Part shown: positions 1-8,663 of the stretch, piece after piece
How the letters are laid out: the number at the start of each line of letters is the position of its first letter
Position numbering within the stretch: position 1 is the first letter of the stretch
NCBI RefSeq assembly: GCF_001941975.2
Contig: NZ_CP146991.1
Location: 3,221,001-3,285,000 of the forward strand
Direction: 5' to 3'
DNA: 64,000 bases
Source: Sporomusa sphaeroides DSM 2875
Lineage (GTDB): Bacteria > Bacillota > Negativicutes > Sporomusales > Sporomusaceae
The notes under the pieces: model-generated
Seen by the model: only the letters and a program-made list of their open reading frames with translations
Databases searched by the model: none
Told to the model about the DNA's origin: nothing
Position numbers and translations under genes: made by a program

Positions 1-1365
1 TTTGCGCCGTACATCTTCCAGACTGTAGCTGGTATCATCGGCCGCCATAGCCTCGACTTCAGCCAGAGTAACCATTTCACACTCGCATAAGAGCTGCCGC
101 TTAGCCGGGTCGGTTTCCATGGCTTTTACGACTTCGGGAAATTTGGGCCCAAGCCGGGAAGCCGCCCGGTCAACACCATAGGCCGGGAAAAACCGTCTGG
201 CCGCTTCGATATCGGCGGCTGCCGCATCGGCAATCATCGGTTCGGCGGCAGTCCGGCACTCAGCCATGACACCAAGGTGTTCACATACCTTGTCAGCCAT
301 CTTTTCGGCCATAAGCCGGTAGGTCGTCAGTTTACCGCCGACAATTGTCGCCATGCCTTTGAGGCCGTCCTGTTCATGATCAATGATGGTAAAATTGCGG
401 GAGGCCGCCCTGCCGGCCGCCGGATCGGCGCTGTAGAGCGGGCGGGTTCCGGCAAAGGTCCTGAGGATACGGTAATGATAAATATCTTCAAATAATGGCT
501 GGCCGATTTTCAGCAGGGTGGCCACCTCGGCTGCCCGCGGGATGGTGTCGTCAGGCCTGGTTGCCGGCGAAGAAGTTGTGCCGAAAATAGTAATTGAACC
601 GTGCGGCACAAAGATATCACCGTCAGACGGCGGCCGCAGCCTGTTGACAATCCGGCTGGTAAACCGGTGGTTAAAGGCAATCAACACCCCTCTGTCAGGA
701 CTGACATGAACGTCCACTCCGGCCAGATGCGCTACCTGTCCCACCCAGGAGCCAGTGGCGTTGACAATATAATCACAGGCAATTGAGCCGGTCTGGCCTG
801 TAAGGGTATTTCTGACCTTAACTCCCACCACCTGATTATTTACATGTTCAATAGCGGTTACTTCCGTATAGGTTAATGCTTCCCCCCCATACTTACGGGC
901 TGATATAACATTTTGCCAAACCAGACGGAAGCCGTCTATGGCGGAATCCGGCACCCGGTAAGCGGCAACCGCCCTGCCGGAAAGCTGCGGTTCCAGGCGT
1001 CTGGCTTCTGCCGGGGTTATGGGGATGGCCGGAATATTCACCTGCGCACAGGCTGTCACCCACGCGGCTTCAAAGGCTTCGTCATCCTCCGGCAGCCTGA
1101 CAAACAAACCCTCAGTTTCTTCCACCGCGTGTCTGGCCACTTTCCGCAAAATCATATTTTCTTCAATACATTCCTGCGCCGATTCGGCATCTTTTACCGC
1201 ATACCGGCCGCCGCTGTGCAACAGCCCGTGAAAGCGCGAGCTTGTGCCATAAGCCAAATCTTTTTGTTCAACTAAAATTGTTTTTACACCGCGCATGGAC
1301 AAATCCCGGAGAATACCAACCCCGGTTGCCCCGCCGCCGATGACTACTACAGTAGCTTGCCTCAT
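1..1365 (-). CDS. glpA: Anaerobic-type glycerol-3-phosphate dehydrogenase, FAD subunit (3' end beyond window)
   Basis: Oxidises glycerol 3-phosphate to dihydroxyacetone phosphate with FAD, passing electrons towards the membrane. The N-terminus has the dinucleotide-binding motif VVVIGGGATG, and the DAO-family fold runs to about residue 370. Near the left edge the motif LLCECEMVT starts the BFD-like cysteine domain found in GlpA but absent from aerobic GlpD, so I call GlpA. 455 codons are visible and the C-terminus lies outside the window. The ATG at 1365 follows AAGGGG at good spacing. It is the last visible gene of glpP-glpF-glpK-glpA, and its leader carries a terminator that can be masked by an antiterminator. 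GlpB and GlpC partners, if present, are out of view. Confidence 0.88.
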   Translation of the reverse strand, partial: MRQATVVVIGGGATGVGILRDLSMRGVKTILVEQKDLAYGTSSRFHGLLHSGGRYAVKDAESAQECIEENMILRKVARHAVEETEGLFVRLPEDDEAFEAAWVTACAQVNIPAIPITPAEARRLEPQLSGRAVAAYRVPDSAIDGFRLVWQNVISARKYGGEALTYTEVTAIEHVNNQVVGVKVRNTLTGQTGSIACDYIVNATGSWVGQVAHLAGVDVHVSPDRGVLIAFNHRFTSRIVNRLRPPSDGDIFVPHGSITIFGTTSSPATRPDDTIPRAAEVATLLKIGQPLFEDIYHYRILRTFAGTRPLYSADPAAGRAASRNFTIIDHEQDGLKGMATIVGGKLTTYRLMAEKMADKVCEHLGVMAECRTAAEPMIADAAAADIEAARRFFPAYGVDRAASRLGPKFPEVVKAMETDPAKRQLLCECEMVTLAEVEAMAADDTSYSLEDVRRK

Positions 1366-1407
1366 AATTTATATCCCCTTTGCGAGAATTCTGCCTTTTG
1401 TCAGGGC

Positions 1408-1478
1408 AAAAAAAGGTAGAGAAGTCCCCTTGGGCCAACGATCCGGCGCAAGAAGGACTTCTCTTCATCTCTAAGTCC
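1408..1478 (-). promoter_or_regulatory. glpA leader: mutually exclusive antiterminator and terminator (probable GlpP target)
   Basis: On the minus strand, 1478-1455 can form a hairpin closed by GGACTT/AAGTCC around an AGAGATGAAGAG loop. The 3' arm of that hairpin is also the 5' arm of a longer stem, AGAGAAGTCC (1464-1455) with GGACTTCTCT (1427-1418). The longer stem is followed three bases later by a run of seven T. The two structures cannot coexist. The loop motif recurs at 3938-3960 before glpF. GlpP is known in Bacillus as an antiterminator of glp leaders, so a GlpP target is inferred. Confidence 0.7.
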
Positions 1479-1508
1479 GTTGTATAGCGTTTTTAAAAAC
1501 TGAATTCT

Positions 1509-3029
<1,521 letters not shown>

Positions 3030-3062
3030 TTATATTTGGAGATTTCTTGTGTGAAATCCCAA

Positions 3063-3788
3063 TTACAGCATTCCGGCGGCTTTAGCCACTATTACGGCCA
3101 GCCCTGCACCCATCATTGGGCCAAGCACCGGAATCCAGGAATACCCCCAGTCAGAACCGCCTTTACCGGCAATCGGCAAAATAGCATGGGCAATACGGGG
3201 ACCAAGGTCACGGGCAGGGTTAAGCGCATAACCGGTAGGACCGCCAAGGCTGAGACCCAGTGCCCATACCAGCATACCTACCAGATAAGGGCCAAAACCA
3301 GGAGCCAGACCGCCAACAGGCTTGGAGAAGATAGCAAATATTCCGATAACTAACATCGCAGTGGCGATAATTTCGCATAAGAGATTGGAAAAGGTATTAC
3401 GGATTGCAGGAGCTGTACTGAATACCGCCAATTTTAAGCCTTTATCTTCCGTAGCTTCCCAGTGTGGCAGGAAGGCCAGCCAAACAATCGTGGCACCCGC
3501 AATACCGCCGGCAATTTCAGCCAGCATGGTAACAACCGCATGACCAGGCTCATATACGCCTAAGAACATTTTAGCAAAAGTAACTGCCGGGTTAAGATCG
3601 GCCTGGGGCGCGCCGGTAGCGATGGCGCTGAATACGCCAAGCATAACGGCCATGGCCCAGCCTGTTACAATAGTCAGCCAACCGGCACCCTCGGCTTTGG
3701 ATTTTGATAAAAGGCAGTTAGCGACAACGCCGCAACCAAAAATACACAGAACCATTGTGCCAAAAAATTCACCAAACAAATTTGTCAT
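3063..3788 (-). CDS. glpF: Glycerol uptake facilitator (aquaglyceroporin)
   Basis: A channel protein of the MIP family that lets glycerol diffuse across the inner membrane to be trapped by GlpK. 241 residues, about six hydrophobic segments, and two NPA half-helix motifs (DLNPAVTFA and ALNPARDLGPR). The second is followed by Asp/Arg as in glycerol-conducting members. The start ATG at 3788 follows AGGAGGGTC. First gene after the structured leader and 57 bp upstream of glpK, so the two are probably co-transcribed. Confidence 0.95.
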   Translation of the reverse strand: MTNLFGEFFGTMVLCIFGCGVVANCLLSKSKAEGAGWLTIVTGWAMAVMLGVFSAIATGAPQADLNPAVTFAKMFLGVYEPGHAVVTMLAEIAGGIAGATIVWLAFLPHWEATEDKGLKLAVFSTAPAIRNTFSNLLCEIIATAMLVIGIFAIFSKPVGGLAPGFGPYLVGMLVWALGLSLGGPTGYALNPARDLGPRIAHAILPIAGKGGSDWGYSWIPVLGPMMGAGLAVIVAKAAGML

Positions 3789-3875
3789 AAATAAGACCCT
3801 CCTCTTCTTCTATAACGCATTAGACTTCCTGACAATAGCTGCTGATCCTGTCTGCCGTCTGACCGCCTCCTTACA

Positions 3876-3960
3876 GGGACAAAAAAATAAAGTCAAAATT
3901 AACACCAGAACAGCCAATGCTGTCCAGATGGAAATTCGGACTTTTCTTTATCTCTGTCCC
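3876..3960 (-). promoter_or_regulatory. Structured leader of glpF with GlpP-type antiterminator motif
   Basis: The glpP-glpF gap (3789-4127) holds no ORF. Read on the minus strand, 3960-3938 begins GGGACAGAGATAAAGAAAAGTCC, here given only by its parts: GGGAC and GTCC arms around AGAGATAAAGAAAA. This matches the glpA leader motif at 1455-1478. The same 5' segment can also pair at long range with 3892-3876 (ATAAAG/CTTTAT and GGGACA/TGTCCC), enclosing a hairpin (GGACAG/CTGTTC). A candidate -10 box TATACT lies at 3977-3972, with a poor -35. The function as a GlpP target is inferred from context. Confidence 0.55.
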
Positions 3961-4127
3961 ATATTCTTATGAGTATATATATTCTACTCCCTTTTTATAA
4001 TTCCTGCTTATTTCGAAGAGTTTGAAAAGTTATTATTTTCACTCATCTTCCAGCTTATTTACTTCACGAATTATGACTACGGCTGCAGCTGCGGCGCTGC
4101 CGGGAAGAGGCAGACTCCCTGCCTGAG

Positions 4128-4697
4128 TCATCCCCATAATTCGCGCTTGCTGGCACTCACGGCACTTAGACCGCTGTTAATGGCCTGCTTAATATCTTCC
4201 GCCGTATGCATTAGTCCGCCGCCCAAAATCGGCAACCCGGTCAAAGCGGCCAATTCTGCCACCACGTTCGCCGGAACAGAAGCAGGCAGCAGTTCCAGTG
4301 CATCCGGTTTATAGCCTTTAAGCAAATTTACGCCGGTTTTAATGGCTTCCGAATCCATTAAAAATAAGCGATGAATAACCAGCATCCCGGATTCACGGGC
4401 CAGTTTTCCCAGTTGCGGTTTAGTTGTAATAACAGCTGCCACACCCATGCGGGCTAAAAATACAATACCTGCTTTATCCTTGCCAACACCGCCCAGTAGA
4501 TCCAGGTGCACCAGGGCGCGCTTCTTTTTGGCCCGGGCTTGCACCAACAGCTCCGGCAATATGTTGATATCACCAAACAGCAGGCTGATACTGGGACTGG
4601 AGGAATGCTCCAGCGCATACTTAAAATCCTCATAATTACGTGGTGCGGGTATGACATAGCCGTTGCATAGCAGTTTTACAATACTGCACGCTGCCAT
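4128..4697 (-). CDS. glpP: Glycerol-operon antiterminator GlpP
   Basis: RNA-binding regulator that, with glycerol 3-phosphate, prevents termination in glp leader transcripts in Bacillus. 189 residues with the family pattern: IPAPRNYEDFKYALE near the N-terminus, LVHLDLLGGVGKDKAG around residue 60, DALELLPA near 130 and LPILGGGLMHTAEDI near the C-terminus, a TIM-barrel-like fold. The order glpP-glpF-glpK-dehydrogenase is the same as in Bacillus subtilis. The start ATG at 4697 has GAGGCGG about 12 bases upstream. Two candidate RNA targets are visible downstream. Confidence 0.9.
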   Translation of the reverse strand: MAACSIVKLLCNGYVIPAPRNYEDFKYALEHSSSPSISLLFGDINILPELLVQARAKKKRALVHLDLLGGVGKDKAGIVFLARMGVAAVITTKPQLGKLARESGMLVIHRLFLMDSEAIKTGVNLLKGYKPDALELLPASVPANVVAELAALTGLPILGGGLMHTAEDIKQAINSGLSAVSASKRELWG

Positions 4698-4807
4698 CAG
4701 GCATTCACCGCCTCAATAATAGTTTTTTTGTTCTTTATTCGCCATTACTTTACAGATACCTTTCGGCATTACAATATTTAGTTCCCATTTAATGTAAAAT
4801 TTTAAAA

Positions 4808-4848
4808 GTAAATTCACTGTCAACCTGAAAAGGTAACAGTGAATTTAC
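4808..4848 (-). terminator. Factor-independent terminator of rpoN
   Basis: A perfect 13-bp inverted repeat (GTAAATTCACTGT and its complement) encloses a nested ACCT-GAAA-AGGT hairpin. On the minus strand it is followed by CTTTTAAAATTTT. It lies 15 bp past the rpoN stop. Confidence 0.8.
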
Positions 4849-4862
4849 AGCTTTTCCAGTAC

Positions 4863-6272
4863 TTAATGCCTTTTGCGCTTGCTGGAGGCGGCAATTCCCA
4901 ATTCTTCCCGGTACTTGGCAATAGTCCGCCGTGAAAGCATAATTCCCTTGCTGTTAAGCGTATCGCACAACGCCTGGTCGCTTAACGGCTGGCTCTGGTC
5001 TTCGGCGGCAATCAGTTCCTTGATCTCCTGTTTCACCCGGCTGGCCGATACGTCTTCCCCATCGGCTCCCTGTACGCCGGAGGTGAAAAAACTATGCATA
5101 CCGAAAACCCCATGCGGCGTGGCCATATATTTATTGGCTGTAGCCCGGCTTACCGTTGATTCATGAACCCCGATCTGCTCGGCTACCTTTTTCATGGTCA
5201 GCGGCCGGATGCATTTGGGGCCGGCATCAAAAAATTCACTCTGCAGGCCAATGATGGCCTCTGTCACATTATATAAGGTACGCCGGCGCTGTTCGATGCT
5301 TTTGATCAGCCAAACGGCGGCATTAATCCGGCCTTCCACATATTTTCGCGCATCGCTGTCGGCATCCCGGGCAATTTCGCGGTAATAGGGATTGATGGAT
5401 ATCTGCGGCACATAATTATCATTAATATGGATGCTATAGCCATTGTTCACCCGTTCGACAGTAACATCAGGAATAATATAGGCTGCCTGGCCACCGCCAA
5501 AGGCCTGCCCCGGTTTGGGATCAAGGGTACGGATTATATCAACAGCCTGCTGCACCTCATGCATCGAACAATGCTGTTTGTCGGCAATTTGCTTATACCG
5601 GCCTGCGGCTACCTGGTCAAGATGGTCTTTGATCACGGCAATTGCCAAATCAATTTTCGCGCTGTCGCCTTCCGACTGTTTGTGTTCCAGTTGGAGGAGC
5701 AAGCATTCTTGCAGGCTGCGGGCGCCTACGCCCAGGGGATCAAAGGTTTGAATAATTTGCAGCACCTCAATTACCGCCGCTTCTTCCACCCCTAGCCGAA
5801 GCGCAGCCTCGGCGGTTGTGTCGCATAAATAACCATTATCATCAATGCAGCCGATAAGATATTTGCCGATCATCAGGTGCGAGGCCTCAAACACGGCAAA
5901 ATGCAGTTGCATTTCCAGATAATCCTGCAGCGAAACGGCGTCAGTATCAGCGATTTCCCGCCGCGGTGCCGGTTCGGCGGCTCCTGAATGGGTACTGCCG
6001 GTTGTTTGCTTGCCGCTTAGTAAATATTCCATCCAGCCATCGGCTTCCGGCTGGGTGTCGTACTCACGGACGGGTGCTTCGGCTTCCATTGCAGGTTCCT
6101 CCCCGTTCCCGTCTGCGGTTGGTTCAAGTACCGGATTTTCCAGTAATTCCTTTTCCACCAATGCCGCCAGCTCGGTGGCCGGCAGCTGGAGAATCGCAAT
6201 TGCCTGGCGTAATTGGGGAGTCATTATTAACTTTTGTGTGGTTTCCAGTTTAAGCCCGTAATCCAATTGCAC
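4863..6272 (-). CDS. rpoN: RNA polymerase sigma-54 factor
   Basis: Directs RNA polymerase to -24/-12 promoters that need enhancer-binding ATPases. 469 residues. The N-terminal region I is Gln/Leu rich (LKLETTQKLIMTPQLRQAIAILQLP), followed by an acidic linker, the core-binding region (PLGVGARSLQECLLLQL), the HTH (GVHESTVSRATANKYM) and the RpoN box SRRTIAKYRE near the C-terminus. The start is GTG at 6272 after a run of G (GAGGGGGGG). It lies 71 bp after hypE on the same strand and ends at a strong terminator. I saw no convincing sigma-54 promoter within the window. Confidence 0.96.
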   Translation of the reverse strand: MQLDYGLKLETTQKLIMTPQLRQAIAILQLPATELAALVEKELLENPVLEPTADGNGEEPAMEAEAPVREYDTQPEADGWMEYLLSGKQTTGSTHSGAAEPAPRREIADTDAVSLQDYLEMQLHFAVFEASHLMIGKYLIGCIDDNGYLCDTTAEAALRLGVEEAAVIEVLQIIQTFDPLGVGARSLQECLLLQLEHKQSEGDSAKIDLAIAVIKDHLDQVAAGRYKQIADKQHCSMHEVQQAVDIIRTLDPKPGQAFGGGQAAYIIPDVTVERVNNGYSIHINDNYVPQISINPYYREIARDADSDARKYVEGRINAAVWLIKSIEQRRRTLYNVTEAIIGLQSEFFDAGPKCIRPLTMKKVAEQIGVHESTVSRATANKYMATPHGVFGMHSFFTSGVQGADGEDVSASRVKQEIKELIAAEDQSQPLSDQALCDTLNSKGIMLSRRTIAKYREELGIAASSKRKRH

Positions 6273-6343
6273 AGCGTTAACCCCCCCTCAGGTCTATGCC
6301 TGTCCTTCTATCATAATACTATGACAATTCTTACTAATTTATG

Positions 6344-7360
6344 TCAGCAAATTCGCGGTAATTGTTCACCTGACAACATGTCCAGGAGACGCAATCCGCC
6401 TACTGTGGTTTTAAGTGCCACCTGCCCGGCCGGCTGCTCGGTCACACTGCCGATAATACAGGCCTCACCGGCTAGCGGATGCTGGCGCATGATTGTCAGA
6501 ACTTTATCACTATATTCTTTTTCGACAAAAACAACCACTTTTCCTTCATTGGCAAGGTATAAAGGGTCAAATCCCAATATTTCGCAGACAGCCTGTACTT
6601 CCGGCCTCACCGGCAAAAGGCTTTCCTCCAGAATTATCCCGACACCGGCGTCGCCGGCAATCTCATTCAGCGTTGTCGCCAGCCCGCCCCGGGTAGGGTC
6701 CCGCAGCATAGTAATCGCCGGCACTTCGGTAAGCATGGCCTGGATGAGCTTGTTCAGCGGCGCGCAATCGCTGACAATCTTTGCCGGCAGTGTCAGTCCA
6801 TGCCGTTCACTCATAACAGCAATGGCATGATCCCCCAGATAACCGCTGACAATAACTGCCTGACCCGGCTTAACCCGTTTGGCGGTAATATCTGCCCCAG
6901 GCTGCAGGAGGCCAATGCCGGCGGTATTGATATAGATACCGTCCACCGCTCCTTTTTCCACAACCTTCGTATCACCGGTAACAATCTGAACACCAGCTTC
7001 CCGGGAAGCCAGCCGCATGGAGGCTACAATCCGCTCAAGTTCAGCAGCAGGCAGCCCTTCTTCTAAAATGAACCCGGCGCTCAGATACAGCGGCACGGCA
7101 CCGCACATAGCCAAATCATTGACAGTACCGCAAACAGCCAATTTGCCGATATCGCCACCGGGGAAAAAGCGCGGTTTTACCACATAGCTGTCGGTGGCAA
7201 ACGCCAGGCTGGCACCGCCGGCAAGGACTCTGGCCCCGTCATGCAGTTCGTCCAGTGCCGGATTGCTGAAAGCCGGCAGAATAATATTTTTCAGCAAGTC
7301 ATGGCTGAGGCGGCCGCCGCTGCCATGTCCCAGCAGAATCTGTTCCTGTTTTTTATGCAT
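6344..7360 (-). CDS. hypE: Hydrogenase maturation protein HypE (carbamoyl dehydratase)
   Basis: Converts the carbamoyl group handed over by HypF into a thiocyanate on its C-terminal cysteine, the source of the CN ligands of [NiFe]-hydrogenase. 338 residues. The N-terminus has the PurM-like start ILLGHGSGGRLSHDLL, the middle carries VIVSGYLGDHAIAVMS and LRDPTRGGLATTLNEIA, and the protein ends with the essential PRIC tail. A longer reading frame exists upstream, but the ATG at 7360 fits the family start and lies just behind GGTGG. The start overlaps the hypD stop by 8 bp, which indicates translational coupling. Confidence 0.95.
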   Translation of the reverse strand: MHKKQEQILLGHGSGGRLSHDLLKNIILPAFSNPALDELHDGARVLAGGASLAFATDSYVVKPRFFPGGDIGKLAVCGTVNDLAMCGAVPLYLSAGFILEEGLPAAELERIVASMRLASREAGVQIVTGDTKVVEKGAVDGIYINTAGIGLLQPGADITAKRVKPGQAVIVSGYLGDHAIAVMSERHGLTLPAKIVSDCAPLNKLIQAMLTEVPAITMLRDPTRGGLATTLNEIAGDAGVGIILEESLLPVRPEVQAVCEILGFDPLYLANEGKVVVFVEKEYSDKVLTIMRQHPLAGEACIIGSVTEQPAGQVALKTTVGGLRLLDMLSGEQLPRIC

Positions 7361-8450
7361 AGGTCCACCGTCCTTGGCCGTATTTATACCAGGCGGCGCA
7401 GGCTCCTTCCACCGACACCATACAGGCTCCCACCGGCTGCTCCGGCGTGCAGCTCCGGCCAAAATGCGGGCAGGCATCCGGCACAATCAGGCCGCGCAGC
7501 ACTTCACCGCAGCGACAGCCGGCCGGTTCACGGGTTACCACATTGTCTAACGGCAGTCTGGTTTGCGCGTCAAAATGCCGGTACTCCGGCCGTAAGGCAA
7601 GGCCTGAGCCGTCAATGCCGCCAAACCCGCGCCAATTGGCGGCTGCAGGTTGGTATACCTGTTCAAGAATCTTCCTGGCTGACGGATTACCTTCCGGCTT
7701 TACCACCCGCCGGTATTGATTGGCCAACTCGGCTTTGCCGCCAGCAAGCTGTTCGATTAAGATATAGATGGCCTGCAGGATATCGAGAGCTTCAAAACCG
7801 GTAACGACAGCAGGCACCTGATAGGTTTCCGCGACAAACCGGTAAGGTTCCAGGCCGCTGATAGCTGCCGCATGCCCTGGCAGCAAAAAGCCATCTACCT
7901 TGCCGTCCGGTGCCGACAGGATGGTCTGCAAGGCAGGCGGCACCAGCTTATGCGCCGACAGTACCAAAAAGTTGTCCAGGCCCTGCTGCTCAGCCTGCAG
8001 CACGGTAGCCGCCGCGGTGGGAGCGGTTGTCTCGAAACCAACCGCCAGAAAAATCACCTTTTTCCCCGGATTATCCCGGGCAACCGGCAGGCTTTCCAAT
8101 GGCGAGTAAACAATGCGGATATCGGCTCCCCGCGCTTTTTCCGCCATCAGCGTGGAGTCGGAACCCGGCACCTTGAGCATATCGCCAAAGGTGGTAATAA
8201 TGGTGTCCGGCCGCCGGCTATAAGCTATCGCGGTATCCAGATACTCATTGGGCGTGACACATACCGGGCAGCCCGGCCCGCTGACCAGCTCCACAGACGC
8301 CGGCAGCAACTGCCGGATACCGCTGCGGAAAATGGCCACCGTATGGGTGCCGCATACTTCCATCAGGCGCACCGGCCGGCTGACCCGCCTGGCTATGCCT
8401 TCCGTAAAAAAGGCCGCGGCGCGGGCTGTTTCCTCAGCTGTCAACCGCAT
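7353..8450 (-). CDS. hypD: Hydrogenase maturation protein HypD
   Basis: Iron-sulfur scaffold that, with HypC, assembles the Fe(CN)2CO unit for [NiFe]-hydrogenase. 365 residues. It contains the conserved EVCGTHT motif, the SGPGCPVCVTP cysteine motif, and late cysteine clusters (AGCRCGEVLRG and the following CPHFGRSC) expected to hold the [4Fe-4S] cluster. The ATG at 8450 gives the typical N-terminus (MRLTAEETARAA) and lies inside hypC, overlapping it by 17 bp. A 26-residue upstream extension is possible but unlikely. Confidence 0.95.
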   Translation of the reverse strand: MRLTAEETARAAAFFTEGIARRVSRPVRLMEVCGTHTVAIFRSGIRQLLPASVELVSGPGCPVCVTPNEYLDTAIAYSRRPDTIITTFGDMLKVPGSDSTLMAEKARGADIRIVYSPLESLPVARDNPGKKVIFLAVGFETTAPTAAATVLQAEQQGLDNFLVLSAHKLVPPALQTILSAPDGKVDGFLLPGHAAAISGLEPYRFVAETYQVPAVVTGFEALDILQAIYILIEQLAGGKAELANQYRRVVKPEGNPSARKILEQVYQPAAANWRGFGGIDGSGLALRPEYRHFDAQTRLPLDNVVTREPAGCRCGEVLRGLIVPDACPHFGRSCTPEQPVGACMVSVEGACAAWYKYGQGRWTYA

Positions 8451-8661
8451 ATTGTTCCAGCTCCTTAAATAATTCCAAAGTACGCCTTGCTTCTGCCTCA
8501 TCAATGGCCTGAATGGCAAAACCGGCATGGATTAACACATAGTCGCCCACCGCAGCCTCCGGCAGCAGCATCAGACTAATCTGACGGGTTACGCCGCTGA
8601 CCGTAACGGTGGCCATATATTCGCTGCGTTCTGTTATTTGGGCAGGAACGGCCAAACACAT
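8434..8661 (-). CDS. hypC: Hydrogenase maturation chaperone HypC
   Basis: Small chaperone that shuttles the Fe(CN)2CO moiety from HypD to the hydrogenase large-subunit precursor. 75 residues beginning with the invariant MCLAVPAQI, where Cys2 is the functional residue, and an OB-like domain with GDYVLIHAGFAI. GGAG of the hypF end supplies the ribosome site. It starts two bases after the hypF stop and overlaps hypD, so hypF-C-D-E is one tightly coupled transcript. Confidence 0.96.
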   Translation of the reverse strand: MCLAVPAQITERSEYMATVTVSGVTRQISLMLLPEAAVGDYVLIHAGFAIQAIDEAEARRTLELFKELEQYAVDS

Positions 8662-8663
8662 AA